From contig NZ_JACOII010000061.1 in NCBI RefSeq assembly GCF_016306625.1, positions 1-60,342 of the forward strand: a stretch of DNA of 60,342 bases, given 5' to 3'. The stretch is from Xenorhabdus lircayensis (GTDB lineage: Bacteria; Pseudomonadota; Gammaproteobacteria; Enterobacterales; Enterobacteriaceae). Below the pieces are notes generated by a model. That model did not search any database, was not told the origin of the DNA, and saw nothing but the letters and a program-made list of their open reading frames with translations. The position numbers and the translations under genes are program-made. Shown here one piece after another: positions 36,387-46,468 of this stretch (its first letter is position 1; each line of letters starts with the position of its first letter).

Positions 36387-37889
36387 TTAATCTCCTTTTA
36401 ATGAAGGAAGTTTTGACACTAAACGTAGAGAAACCGTTAAACCTTCTAGTTGATAATGAGGACGCAGAAAAAATTTCGCCTTATAATACCCAGGATTGCC
36501 TTCGACTTCTTCTACTTGAACCTCTGCATTTGCTAGCGGTTTTTTAGCTTTGACTATTTGTGAAGAGTTTACTGGATCACCATCGACGTAGTTTATTATC
36601 CAGCGATTAAGCCAATTCTCCATATCACCGCGCTCCTGAAATGAGCCTATTTTGTCTCGCACAATACATTTCAGGTAATGGGCAAAACGGCAGCAGGCAA
36701 ATAAATAGGGTAGACGGGCTGAAAGATTTGCATTGGCAGTAGCATCGGGATCGTAATATTCGGCAGGTTTTTGCAGTGATTGTGCACCAATAAATGCTGC
36801 CATATCCGTATTCTTACGATGCAACAATGGGATAAAACCATTTTTGGCCAATTCAGCCTCACGGCGATCACTGATTGCTATTTCGGTGGGGCATTTCATA
36901 TCAACCCCTCCATCATCGGATGGGAAAGTATAACAAGGCAGGTTTTCCACGCTCCCGCCGGATTCTACGCCGCGGATAGAGGTACACCAGCCATACAATT
37001 TAAATGAGCGATTGATATTAACGGCCATGGCATACGCGGCATTGGCCCAAGTGTAGTTACTATGAGTGGGGCCTTCGGTATCCTCCTCAAAATTAAAATC
37101 ATCTACGGGATTGGTTTTGTTGCCGTAGGGTAGACGAGAGAGAAAACGTGGTAGCGCCAACCCCAGATAACGAACATCTTCTGATTCGCGTAAACTGCGC
37201 CAAGGGGCGTATTCAGTATTCTGAAAAACTTTGGTCAGATCCCGCGGATTAGATAATTCTTGCCAAGATTCCATTTGCATAACACTCGGAGCGGCTCCTG
37301 AAATAAATGGGCAATGTGCTGCCGCGCTAATTTGTGCCATCTCACGCAAAAGTTCAACATCGGGTGCAGTATGATCGAAATAGTAATCTCCAATCAGACA
37401 ACCGTAAGGTTCACCCCCAAATTGACCATATTCTGCTTCGTAGATCTTTTTAAAGATTGGGCTTTGATCCCAACTGACCCCTTTAAAACGTTTTAGAGTA
37501 CTGCCCAACTCTTTTTTGGAAATGCACATCACACGGATTTTCAGCATTTCATCTGTTTCAGTATTATTGATCAGATGGTGCAGGCCACGCCAAGCACCTT
37601 CCAGTGTTTGGAACTCGTCATGGTGTAGAATATGATTGATTTGCTGTGATAGTTTGTCATCAATTTCGGCAATCAGAGCTTGAATGGTACGGTAAGTATC
37701 ACCGGAGACTGTAACCGTATTTTCCAGCGCCTGTTGTGCCAGCGTTGCTACCGCATTTTCAACAGCACTGCGTGCCTGATCACTTTGTGGACGGAATTCT
37801 TTATTCAGTAACACACTCAGTTCATCAGGCGTATATTCTTTCGGTGCCTGTTCTTGCTGAAGTTCGGTTTCTTGTTCAGTGGTACTCAT
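36387..37889 (-). CDS. tssC: T6SS contractile sheath large subunit TssC (VipB)
   Basis: Large sheath protein that with TssB forms the contractile helix around the Hcp tube. It has 500 residues. Family landmarks: LNKEFRPQSDQARSAVENAV at the start, LEGAWRGLHHLI, EYGQFGGEPYGCLIGDYYFD, PFISGAAPSVMQ, FLSRLPYG, YAMAVNINRSF, and a C-terminal ClpV-accessible region (VRDKIGSFQERGDMENWLNRWI). It lies three bases after tssB, and its ribosome site (aaggagtaatta) sits in the end of tssB. Confidence 0.97.
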   Translation of the reverse strand: MSTTEQETELQQEQAPKEYTPDELSVLLNKEFRPQSDQARSAVENAVATLAQQALENTVTVSGDTYRTIQALIAEIDDKLSQQINHILHHDEFQTLEGAWRGLHHLINNTETDEMLKIRVMCISKKELGSTLKRFKGVSWDQSPIFKKIYEAEYGQFGGEPYGCLIGDYYFDHTAPDVELLREMAQISAAAHCPFISGAAPSVMQMESWQELSNPRDLTKVFQNTEYAPWRSLRESEDVRYLGLALPRFLSRLPYGNKTNPVDDFNFEEDTEGPTHSNYTWANAAYAMAVNINRSFKLYGWCTSIRGVESGGSVENLPCYTFPSDDGGVDMKCPTEIAISDRREAELAKNGFIPLLHRKNTDMAAFIGAQSLQKPAEYYDPDATANANLSARLPYLFACCRFAHYLKCIVRDKIGSFQERGDMENWLNRWIINYVDGDPVNSSQIVKAKKPLANAEVQVEEVEGNPGYYKAKFFLRPHYQLEGLTVSLRLVSKLPSLKGD

Positions 37890-37892
37890 TAA

Positions 37893-38423
37893 TTACTCCT
37901 TATTCTCCGTTCCTTCTTCGGTGGAACTCTCTGCGGGTTTTGGCGCTTCGGCCAGTGATTTCAGTAGGGCAGGGTTTTGCAGGATATCGGCAATCAGTTG
38001 TTCTGCGCCGTTTTTACCGTCCATATAGGATAATAAATTTGCCAGTTGTGTTCGTGCTTCTAGTAGTTTAGCGAGTGGTTCCACTTTTTTGGCAATGGCC
38101 CCGGGCTGAAAATCTTCCATTTTCTCAAAAATCAGTTCGACATTCAGTTTTCCGTCACTTGTCAGCGTATTATCCACTTGAAAAGCGACACGGGGTTTTA
38201 GAGACTTCATTCGCTCATCAAAGTTATCAACATCAATTTCCATGAAGCCGCGATCACCCACTTCAGGTAAGGCTTCTACGGGTTTTCCCGCTAAATCAGT
38301 CATCACCCCCATAATAAACGGTAATTGGATTTTCTGTTCTGAACCATAAAGTTCGACATCATATTCAATCTGTACACGCGGAGGTCGATTCCGACTAATA
38401 AACTTTTGTCCACTGGATTTCAT
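37893..38423 (-). CDS. tssB: T6SS contractile sheath small subunit TssB (VipA)
   Basis: Small sheath protein, 176 residues, partner of TssC. N-terminal SSGQKFISRNRPPRVQIEYDVELYGSEQKIQLPFIMGVM is diagnostic, as is GFMEIDVDNFDERMKSLKPRV. An acidic C-terminal tail (EGTENKE) ends the protein. It is translationally linked to tssC. The 90 bases upstream to tssA hold no obvious promoter. Confidence 0.97.
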   Translation of the reverse strand: MKSSGQKFISRNRPPRVQIEYDVELYGSEQKIQLPFIMGVMTDLAGKPVEALPEVGDRGFMEIDVDNFDERMKSLKPRVAFQVDNTLTSDGKLNVELIFEKMEDFQPGAIAKKVEPLAKLLEARTQLANLLSYMDGKNGAEQLIADILQNPALLKSLAEAPKPAESSTEEGTENKE

Positions 38424-38513
38424 GACAAATTCTCCATTACTGGCTAATTAGATTAATAAGAAATAAACAGCTAATAAGACTGATGGGGTAAGACTGGAAG
38501 CAATTAACTTACG

Positions 38514-39563
38514 TTAAGGGTCTGGGCGACCAAAAATGATTTCGAGTTGATTTAATCCATCTGGGGCAAGATCATAAACAATGTCGATAAAATCACGATC
38601 AATTAACCGCTGAATACGAGCAATCATCATCGGAGCCGGATGGCTAGGCTCATACTTGAGAAAATAGATTTTAGCTTTTTCTAATAACATGCGTGCTTCA
38701 TCACGGTTGCCGGCTTCAATTTCGCTCCAATGAATAGAGATTCCATGTGTCGAAGTTGCTGATGATGAGGGATCTTCCTGCTCCATAAATGGTGTGGGTT
38801 CAACATCTGGGCCAACTGACGCCTCAGGAATGTTTATCATTGGCTGAGATGCAGGGCAAAATTCAATGAGCTTATTCAAATGTTTTAAAAACCCTGATAG
38901 TTCAGGAACATTACTTTCTGATAATTTTTGGCGAATAATGTCGAGGATCTCGATAAGGTGATCACGAATACTTATTATTGCTGCAATTTCAGGGGTATTG
39001 GCCTGTTGTCTCAATTCATCCAGTAATCGAGTGCGCCCACCTGTATAACCACTGACTTCGTTTATTGTGCCATCCAGCAATGAATAAACTTCTTGTAATG
39101 ACAATTCCTTCGAAATGCTTTTCAGTAGAATGGAGCGTTTCACTTGCAACGTGAGAGGAGAAGCATCCTCAATGGCAGCCAATATATTAAGACGGAATAA
39201 AGGGTCATATTCACCTTCAAACACCAATTTTGGCCAAACATCTTCCCAATAGCGTTCCAGCATTTGCTTGAGTAAATTCAGGCCATCCGCATAACCACAT
39301 AATCCTCGTGTTTCCACCCATGCTTGTATTAACGCTATGATGACACGCAGATCTTTGGTGCGCATTAACAAGTTAATGGATTGTTTTTCTACCTGTATCC
39401 AGTTCGGTGGCTCTGCTGGAATAGTGATATCACCAAACTGCTGTTCTGTTTTTCCGAACAAGGACTGCTCTAATTTCATAAATTCGGTATCGTATTCCAA
39501 ATACTCTCCGCAGGGAGATTCGGCGCTGACTGGCTCAAGTAAGGCATCGATATTCATGGTCAT
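38514..39563 (-). CDS. tssA: T6SS cap/baseplate protein TssA
   Basis: Protein with an ImpA N-terminal domain that primes and caps the growing tail. It has 349 residues: ImpA_N at about 1-150 (SPCGEYLEYDTEFMKLEQ, RTKDLRVIIALIQAWVETRGLCGYADGL, ERYWEDVWPKL). A variable middle follows. The C-terminal segment (about 270-345; EARMLLEKAKIYFLKYEPSHPAPMMIARIQRLIDRDFIDI) is the short-class TssA ending. Start at 39563 or the in-frame ATG at 39557. Confidence 0.94.
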   Translation of the reverse strand: MTMNIDALLEPVSAESPCGEYLEYDTEFMKLEQSLFGKTEQQFGDITIPAEPPNWIQVEKQSINLLMRTKDLRVIIALIQAWVETRGLCGYADGLNLLKQMLERYWEDVWPKLVFEGEYDPLFRLNILAAIEDASPLTLQVKRSILLKSISKELSLQEVYSLLDGTINEVSGYTGGRTRLLDELRQQANTPEIAAIISIRDHLIEILDIIRQKLSESNVPELSGFLKHLNKLIEFCPASQPMINIPEASVGPDVEPTPFMEQEDPSSSATSTHGISIHWSEIEAGNRDEARMLLEKAKIYFLKYEPSHPAPMMIARIQRLIDRDFIDIVYDLAPDGLNQLEIIFGRPDP

Positions 39564-39603
39564 TTTCTGCTTATATCAATGGTTAAATAGAGGTTACCGA
39601 TTC

Positions 39604-42600
39604 TTATAAATTTATCAGACTGGGGCAGGTGAAATCGGGTAATTGAAACGGGCTAAAGATACTGTTTGGGGTGAATTCTAATGAAATATCATGACCACTG
39701 ATGTTGAATGTCGCGAAAAGGCCCATGCTATTGCCCGTGTTTTGGCTCATCGTAGAATATTTCTTAAGATCTATCAGGCGGTTCAGCGCCCACGGGCCAG
39801 AAGTGATTAAACTTGCAGTTGTGCCATCTGCTAAATTCAATTGGATGCGAACCTGGTTGGTTCCGTTGGGACCGGGCCAGTTGAGTAATTGTGAAACCGG
39901 TGGGCCGTGGCTATATTGCAATCGTTGGCCGTCTACATCCAGTATCATGCTCAATATGTCGTTATCCATATCGACCGTGCGAACGATGACACGAAATGAA
40001 GGCGTGGCTCCAGTGTTAAAAAAGGTATCGCGAATGATCTGGGCCTGTTTGAACGGTTTGAGCAGATTGTTACTTCCCGGCAATGTTTTTCCATCCACTC
40101 CCGGTCTAAAGCGCCAGTCGGATTGGGTAGTATCGACTTTCCCTATAAGATTATTTTGGAAAAAACTGTCCATGATGCCTGTTTTGGGAGCAAACATCCG
40201 AGCCATATCATCGGGCTTTATATCGTTACGTGTGCCATGTGTCAGCGGGTAGCGGTTGGCAATTGCTTGATTGCAAAAACTACTGACTTCTGCACTGAGG
40301 TGCTCACTGACATTTTTTATATCACTAAGCTGCGTATCACTGCTGGCACCAATCGCCAGTGAGGAAATCATGCCTTTGAAGGGAATGGGCAGATGTTCCG
40401 CCGTGGTCTGTAGCTGCGTGATAATTTTATTTGATGGAACCGGTATCCCCATACTGACAGCACTTTGTACTGAATTCAGGTATTCATATAATTCACTGAT
40501 TTGGCTAAGTATGCTATCAAAAGGAATTTTTTTATTTTTCCCATCAGGGCTTTTTGCCAGTGTAATGATTTGGGCGAAGTGTTCTTTCAGTATTTGTTCT
40601 GGCGTGAGTTGACCGTTGTCTGGCAGTAATTGTTTGGAGACTAAATCTGTTAATGAACTGGAGTTATTGCTTAGGGTACTGCCGATTTTACCTACTTTGC
40701 TATCGTTTGGCTCTTCATCCAGAGTGACATTCTTGCTGATATTGATCAGTAGGTTGCGCATGGGTGAAAGATTTGAAGACAGTAAACGTGCCATATTGGC
40801 GCGTTGTTCCAGATTGTCAATATTGTTCAGGTGAATGTCAGACAGAAATTTATCCCACTGATCAATATAGTCATCGATATAAAATTGCCGCACGAAAAAT
40901 GCGATCTCTTTAGGGGGCTGTTTTCTCTCATAGGAACCAAGTATCCAGCTATCCTGACTGTACAGGGAGTCAATGAGAGAGTTGAGATTTTTGCCAATAC
41001 CTGTTTGATAACCTACAGGAGTAAACATTCCGGGTACACCGAGGGTTATTGATGCACCACTGATGCGTGAAAAAGTCAGTTCAGCTTGGGGACCAGCAAG
41101 GATTCCCAGATTCACTGGAGATAACTTTATATTGTTCAACAAGTTATGCTTCAAATGGGTATAGATGCGTTGTGCTGGTGGAATGCTACTGAGTACTACC
41201 TGTTTTTGTTCCACCAATTGGTTATCACGAACATAGGGCGAAGTAACAATTTGATTATCCAGTAATTGGTGCAGATGCCCGTTGATTTGGTTCAACTGTT
41301 CTTGAGAAATGTTTGATGGTAAGTGTGTTTGCAAATATTGCATCACCCAATTACGCAAAAATTTACCGTCATAATGCTTAGGCAGATATAACATTTGATA
41401 AGCTTTTAACGTGCGGTAAGTGTTATCCGTATTATTGTTTCCGCTTTGGCGCATCTGAAAGGTTATTAACTGTACTATCTGTGGTAACAGCAATGTTTGT
41501 AGTGTTTTTGTGTACAGTGACCAACTTGCATTACTGATCTGCTCACCACAATACAAACCCATACGATAGGATAGAGGGGGAGCATCAACCGAAAAGTTGT
41601 TACTTTTTCCCAGATTAGCCAGATTGTTCAAAATAGGTAACAGGGCATAAATATCGATGTCATTGGTGCTTTTTTTTAACTCAGCCCCTTGGTGCAGGAT
41701 AGGGGGGATTTTAGCCTGCACTTCCATCAGGTAATTTTTATTGTTGCTATAACTGGTAAAAAACAAGGTGATAATAAGCCCTAGAATCGCCGCCAGAATA
41801 GCATAACCCAGCCCATTCAGTAATCGGTTGCGGTATATCCACCAACGGTTGTAACTGGCGAGTCCTGCCTCCTGAAAGATACTTCCCAGTAAATTTTTCA
41901 GAAAATAAACCTGATGAACGGGGGGCTGATGCAAAAAGTCTTTATTACCTTCCCATGCTTTATTATTGCCCCATGAGATTGAACTACTGTCATTGTCTGT
42001 CGGTAATTGGAGATTGTGGTTGAGTTTCTCCATCACGCTATCAAACGGTACGCCTTTCTGGGTTCCACTGGTGAAATAAATTCCACGTGGTGAATAAGGA
42101 ATTTCAAACCCTGATTTAGCGAATGCGATTTCAAGATACTGAGCAATCCATGGGCGCAGTGTGGCGAACTCTTGTGGAAATAGATAACTTTCAGCGCAGT
42201 GTCGAGGAGCATTCTGATGCAGTAAGATATTGGGTAATTCCGCATCCAATCGTTTTTGTAACAGACTATATTGTTGCTCAAAAACTTCGTTCATACTCCA
42301 GCCAGTTTTGCTCCATGGGAAGTTAAACCCCCAGATTTGGTCGCGTTGTGCCTTGTCAAGATGGGAAAAGTAAGCACTAAATCCTTTCAATAAATCAGTT
42401 TTGGTAATGATGACGTAAATTGGAAACCGAATCTTGAGTTGCTCGTGCAACTCTGATAGACGTCTGCGTAACATATAAGCTTGTCGGTCACGCACGTCCT
42501 TTGATGGATTCAGTAAATCTTCTACGCTGAGGGTAATGATGATTCCATTGAGTGGTTGGCGTGTACGATACTTTTTCAATAGCTTAATAAAACATTTCCA

Positions 42601-43236
42601 TTCACTGGCATCTTGTTCGTGCTGTGTGTCCTGTGTGGTATATCGTCCAGCGGTATCCAGCAGAACAGCGTCATTGGTAAACCACCAGTTACAGTTATCC
42701 ATCCCCTTCATGTTGCACAGGGTCGATTTTTCAAAATGGTCTGCCAATGGAAAATGCAAGCCGGAATTTGCCAATGTGGTCGTTTTCCCTGAGTGGGGAG
42801 CACCGATGACGACATACCACGGTAACTGATATAAGTATTGACGGTTGAAAAAGTGCTTCCAATTCGGTTTGTATTTGGTATTCAGGCCATAAAAATAGGC
42901 GTTTTTCAGCAATCGTGAAGCATCAGAAAAGCGTTCTGACAGTGTTGCATATTGTGCAGACTGGAATTGTTTGTTCTCATCACTGTCTTTATTCGACTGG
43001 CTGGATAGTTTTTTATTTAACCATGCCCGATATAAGCGAGGTACTAACTGGATTAAGATCCAGATAAGGAATAATGAGACAATGACGACTATTCGTACTG
43101 TATTTGACTCAAAAGGGACTACGCTGCCAATGGAGATAATGGGGCCAATAAACCAGATAATGGAAGAAATGGCTGTTATTCCGAGGAAACTCCACATTAA
43201 CCGGCTAGTAATAATAGAAATAATGGCATTTAGCAT
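39604..43236 (-). CDS. tssM: T6SS membrane-complex protein TssM (IcmF)
   Basis: Large inner-membrane and periplasmic protein that with TssL and TssJ forms the trans-envelope channel. It has 1210 residues: two N-terminal membrane helices (about 10-35 and 47-68), a cytoplasmic domain with an intact Walker A GAPHSGKT (145-152) and DTAGR, a third helix (around 475-495, GLGYAILAAILGLIITLFF), and a long periplasmic domain ending in a beta-rich TssJ-binding region. The P-loop is intact, unlike some family members that lost it. It lies 12 bases after tssL. Confidence 0.96.
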   Translation of the reverse strand: MLNAIISIITSRLMWSFLGITAISSIIWFIGPIISIGSVVPFESNTVRIVVIVSLFLIWILIQLVPRLYRAWLNKKLSSQSNKDSDENKQFQSAQYATLSERFSDASRLLKNAYFYGLNTKYKPNWKHFFNRQYLYQLPWYVVIGAPHSGKTTTLANSGLHFPLADHFEKSTLCNMKGMDNCNWWFTNDAVLLDTAGRYTTQDTQHEQDASEWKCFIKLLKKYRTRQPLNGIIITLSVEDLLNPSKDVRDRQAYMLRRRLSELHEQLKIRFPIYVIITKTDLLKGFSAYFSHLDKAQRDQIWGFNFPWSKTGWSMNEVFEQQYSLLQKRLDAELPNILLHQNAPRHCAESYLFPQEFATLRPWIAQYLEIAFAKSGFEIPYSPRGIYFTSGTQKGVPFDSVMEKLNHNLQLPTDNDSSSISWGNNKAWEGNKDFLHQPPVHQVYFLKNLLGSIFQEAGLASYNRWWIYRNRLLNGLGYAILAAILGLIITLFFTSYSNNKNYLMEVQAKIPPILHQGAELKKSTNDIDIYALLPILNNLANLGKSNNFSVDAPPLSYRMGLYCGEQISNASWSLYTKTLQTLLLPQIVQLITFQMRQSGNNNTDNTYRTLKAYQMLYLPKHYDGKFLRNWVMQYLQTHLPSNISQEQLNQINGHLHQLLDNQIVTSPYVRDNQLVEQKQVVLSSIPPAQRIYTHLKHNLLNNIKLSPVNLGILAGPQAELTFSRISGASITLGVPGMFTPVGYQTGIGKNLNSLIDSLYSQDSWILGSYERKQPPKEIAFFVRQFYIDDYIDQWDKFLSDIHLNNIDNLEQRANMARLLSSNLSPMRNLLINISKNVTLDEEPNDSKVGKIGSTLSNNSSSLTDLVSKQLLPDNGQLTPEQILKEHFAQIITLAKSPDGKNKKIPFDSILSQISELYEYLNSVQSAVSMGIPVPSNKIITQLQTTAEHLPIPFKGMISSLAIGASSDTQLSDIKNVSEHLSAEVSSFCNQAIANRYPLTHGTRNDIKPDDMARMFAPKTGIMDSFFQNNLIGKVDTTQSDWRFRPGVDGKTLPGSNNLLKPFKQAQIIRDTFFNTGATPSFRVIVRTVDMDNDILSMILDVDGQRLQYSHGPPVSQLLNWPGPNGTNQVRIQLNLADGTTASLITSGPWALNRLIDLKKYSTMSQNTGNSMGLFATFNISGHDISLEFTPNSIFSPFQLPDFTCPSLINL

Positions 43237-43248
43237 ATGACAGTTTTC

Positions 43249-44463
43249 TCACTCCATCTGATTTACAGGAGAAACTAACAGTGTGATTTCCACTCGTCTG
43301 TTTTTAGCTCGATTACTGGGGGTATCGTTTGGTACCAAAGGGTCACTGGCTCCTCTTCCTTCTGTTCTGATCCGTTCTGATTGATCCAGATATCTTTGGA
43401 GCTCTCTTTTTACTGATTTGGCTCTGGCCAGTGATAAAGCATAGTTGGATGAGAAACTAGAGCTGTTGATGGGAATGTCATCGGTATAGCCAATAACTAA
43501 AATCTTGCCCTGAATATTGTTCATTGCCCCAGCAACCCGTCTGATAACACTCAGATAATGGCTTTTAATTTGGGTGGATCCGGTCTTGAACAATCCATCA
43601 CCTTTCAAAGTGACGATACTTCTATCAGCCAAATCCGTCACATTTAGCAATCCGGCGGTACTTTCATTCCTCAGCATATCTTGCAAATTCAAGGTCGGTG
43701 GTACGGAGGGAGATACCCGATCATCGACCGATACATTAGGCAAATTGGTTTGATAGATTGTCGCCAATACGGGGCTGGTTATATCACCCAATTGCCAATT
43801 CAGTCCGATGTACAGAATACACATAAGAAAACTGACCACTGCCGTACAGATCCATATAGGAAAAGGGGATTGCCAGGATTTGTTCGGTGCTGTGATGTGC
43901 TGTAATGTTGGTGATAGTTCTGGGGAATAGTTGCCACGGACGGAATGAATCAATTGGAACAGGCGTTGTTTCACTGTTTCCAACTGGGAGCGCCCGTTAT
44001 CCATGATACGATAACGTCCTTCAAATCCAAGTTGCAGACAAAAATTAATCAGTTCCAGCAAAAACAAATTTTCTTTGGGTTGTTGTGATAGCGTGACCAA
44101 CAGCTGGAAAAATTTTTCACCTCCCCACGTTTCATTGTGGAACGTGACCAGTAATCCACTGCCAGACCAGACACTGCGAATCCCCCAAGGGGTTAATGCT
44201 GCCGCTTCATCCAATGCAGTACATAAGCAGTAGCGCGCACCAATGATCACTTCATAAGACAGTTTTGCATGTTGGCATTTCACTTCAAAGCCCCGAATTT
44301 CATCGATCAGTTTTTGCCGTAAATCTGTGGGATCTCGATGCATTGTGGAATGTCGGATCTGTGGGATACTATTTAACAGAGGATTTGCGGCAGTCACTAA
44401 TGGGTTATCTGGAGTGTTACCAGAAAGCACTTTGTACGTGTTTGTGTTTTTTTTCTGTGTCAT
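43249..44463 (-). CDS. tssL: T6SS membrane-complex protein TssL with OmpA-like domain
   Basis: DotU-type inner-membrane protein. The product has 404 residues: cytoplasmic DotU domain (about 40-200; ARYCLCTALDEAALTPWG-like segment, TWGGEKFFQLL, GFEGRYRI), a membrane helix (PIWICTAVVSFLMCILYIGL, near 220), and a C-terminal OmpA-like peptidoglycan-binding domain (about 290-400; GYTDDIPINSSSFSSNYALSLARA, NRRVEITL). The fused OmpA domain anchors the channel in the cell wall. The ATG at 44463 (MTQKKN) is favoured over 44505, because the latter overlaps tssK by 28 bases with no family match. Confidence 0.95.
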   Translation of the reverse strand: MTQKKNTNTYKVLSGNTPDNPLVTAANPLLNSIPQIRHSTMHRDPTDLRQKLIDEIRGFEVKCQHAKLSYEVIIGARYCLCTALDEAAALTPWGIRSVWSGSGLLVTFHNETWGGEKFFQLLVTLSQQPKENLFLLELINFCLQLGFEGRYRIMDNGRSQLETVKQRLFQLIHSVRGNYSPELSPTLQHITAPNKSWQSPFPIWICTAVVSFLMCILYIGLNWQLGDITSPVLATIYQTNLPNVSVDDRVSPSVPPTLNLQDMLRNESTAGLLNVTDLADRSIVTLKGDGLFKTGSTQIKSHYLSVIRRVAGAMNNIQGKILVIGYTDDIPINSSSFSSNYALSLARAKSVKRELQRYLDQSERIRTEGRGASDPLVPNDTPSNRAKNRRVEITLLVSPVNQME

Positions 44464-44477
44464 ATGAACCGCTACCT

Positions 44478-45818
44478 CTATTTGGACTGATTGCGAATAG
44501 CCCAAAACTCTATGTTCAGACCAGGAAACTCACCGGCCAGATGTAACGCAAAGCCACCGGATTTTTCCATTTGGTTCCATATGTCACCGTCTTTTTCTAA
44601 TTCGAAATATAAATAACCTGAATGCCAAGGGATTTGCCTGGGAACTGATGGCATTGCACATATTGAAATACCGGGTAACTGTAACTGAACCAGCTCACGT
44701 ATACGGCCAACAGGTGCAATTTTCATCTGCGCTGGAAAACGGCTCATCAACGTTTCTTTGGAAACATCCGCATAGACAGCCAACACAAAGCTGAATGTAT
44801 TTAGCATATTCGCGTCTGGTAAAGTGGCAATATTCAGTCCATGAGAATATTCGGTCAGAGGCAACAAAATCGCATGTTCTTCCAAAATGATTGACAATCC
44901 CTGACGCAATTGGAGCATGAGGTGATTGAAACACATCGTCAAATTGTCATGATCATAAATAGGGAGATGTTCGTCTGGTACTCGCGTTTGGGAGAAACTT
45001 GCCAATTCGGTAGCAAATTGCAGCCATTCACTGAACAACCGTTCTGGATGAAGTAATGGCACGTTCCGTATATGGCTCACTTGACCGCTATAACGATTTA
45101 CCAGTGACAATAGAAGAAAGTCCATGACTTCTGAATCGTTGCGCCGTCCCAACTGTAACAGACGTTGGCTTATCTGCTGGCGGCGTTGTTCCAGCAAGCC
45201 CTGCAAATCAGTAATGAAACCTACAACTTGAGGATGTGCATGACAATTGAGTAGAGGAGGAATAAATTGTGAATTGAGTTGCAACTTATTATCACGAGTT
45301 CTGTTCACGACATGCACAATGCTCAGTGAAGTCCACTCTGGTGTCAGATCTGATTCCAACATCAACCGCAGACGCATTTGGCCAAATTGTACTGTGGCAC
45401 TGCCGACTGACATGGCATTAAAATCATTGACTTCAGATTCAACGCTGACAAAACGCGCCATAGAATCTTTTCTCTCACTGAAAATGATTTCTTCTCTTCC
45501 TCCTCGGAAGATTGGCAGCGCCAATATGACGTTTCCTCCTGTTTGATTTTCTACCATTTGTAATGGTGCTGGGGCATATGCTTCAGTGAAACTAAATGGC
45601 GTTCCATCAGGAAAAATTCCGCTGGCTGATGAAATCATCACCTTACCTTGCTCAAGGAGTGACTGATTTAACTCCAGAGTCAAAAAACCCCAATAATATG
45701 GAATCCGAGCCATTCCCCAGTCACGAACATAGGCTTCCAGATAGTTTTCAGACTGTTGAAAATGATGGGGGCGTAAAAACATGCCTTCTGTCCAGATAAC
45801 TTTTTCTGATCTATTCAT
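44478..45818 (-). CDS. tssK: T6SS baseplate-membrane connector TssK
   Basis: Trimeric protein that links the baseplate to the TssL/TssM membrane complex; related to phage receptor-binding proteins. The product has 446 residues. Family landmarks: KVIWTEGMFLRPHHFQQSENYLEAY at the start, YYWGFLTLELNQSLLEQGK, NRYSGQVSHIRNVPLLHPERL and LQLPGISICAMPSVPRQIPWHSGYLYFELEK. An aaggaac site precedes the ATG. Confidence 0.97.
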   Translation of the reverse strand: MNRSEKVIWTEGMFLRPHHFQQSENYLEAYVRDWGMARIPYYWGFLTLELNQSLLEQGKVMISSASGIFPDGTPFSFTEAYAPAPLQMVENQTGGNVILALPIFRGGREEIIFSERKDSMARFVSVESEVNDFNAMSVGSATVQFGQMRLRLMLESDLTPEWTSLSIVHVVNRTRDNKLQLNSQFIPPLLNCHAHPQVVGFITDLQGLLEQRRQQISQRLLQLGRRNDSEVMDFLLLSLVNRYSGQVSHIRNVPLLHPERLFSEWLQFATELASFSQTRVPDEHLPIYDHDNLTMCFNHLMLQLRQGLSIILEEHAILLPLTEYSHGLNIATLPDANMLNTFSFVLAVYADVSKETLMSRFPAQMKIAPVGRIRELVQLQLPGISICAMPSVPRQIPWHSGYLYFELEKDGDIWNQMEKSGGFALHLAGEFPGLNIEFWAIRNQSK

Positions 45819-45844
45819 GCCGTTCCTTCTCTAGAGGCATAACG

Positions 45845-46396
45845 CTAGTTGCATTTATTGATGAAACTTAAACCATTGGCTGTGACTTGAATGTATATGC
45901 TTAATTCGTCTGGTGATGAAACCCAAAACTCGTAAAAAGCAGGTTGTTCAGGTATGGGAACGGGCACCGAGATTCGCCATTTCTTCCCATCCAATTGTTT
46001 ATACTCAGCAAAAATGCCGATATAGCTGGTTTCTGGCGTGTTTTTTTCCAACAAAAAATATTTATGTTGGAAAGGAAGTAAAAAAAACTGTTCGGTATTT
46101 ACCAGCTTATCGCCCAGTACAGCCTGCGCATTGCCTTGTAATGAAAAAAAATCAGCAGACATAAATTCCACATTAGATTTCAATAAAATAACGCGTATTT
46201 TCAGTGGGGCTGAATCATTTACGCTATTTGTGGTATCGAAAATCAATTTATAGGGTGGCAATTTTTTCTGTTCCGGCGAGGATGCACATCCTGTCAGTGT
46301 TATCAAGGTGAGAAACAGTAATATTATCGTCTTGGTACCGAATATCTTGTTGCTGAAAGGCGGGTTTTCATGGGCAGCGCTTCCTGTATTAACCAT
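45845..46396 (-). CDS. tssJ: T6SS outer-membrane lipoprotein TssJ
   Basis: Lipoprotein that anchors the TssM periplasmic domain to the outer membrane. It has 183 residues from the ATG at 46396, chosen because gaggg lies six bases before it (in-frame ATGs at 46408 and 46414 are possible). The n-region before the hydrophobic core is unusually long (about 22 residues), then IILLFLTLITLTGC gives the lipobox LTGC with Cys37. The mature beta-sandwich includes PLKIRVILLKS, FFSLQGNAQAVLGD and IGIFAEYKQLDGKKWRISVPV, standard for the VasD/Lip family. Confidence 0.93.
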   Translation of the reverse strand: MVNTGSAAHENPPFSNKIFGTKTIILLFLTLITLTGCASSPEQKKLPPYKLIFDTTNSVNDSAPLKIRVILLKSNVEFMSADFFSLQGNAQAVLGDKLVNTEQFFLLPFQHKYFLLEKNTPETSYIGIFAEYKQLDGKKWRISVPVPIPEQPAFYEFWVSSPDELSIYIQVTANGLSFINKCN

Positions 46397-46468
46397 GATT
46401 TCCCTCATCTTCATATGCGTTGTAATGAGTGATGATTTGTATCCATTGAAGAACCTGACAAGTTGATA

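Noticed and set aside
39701-40252. 183-residue frame antisense to tssM
   Set aside because: It is a shadow of the strongly recognisable TssM periplasmic domain.
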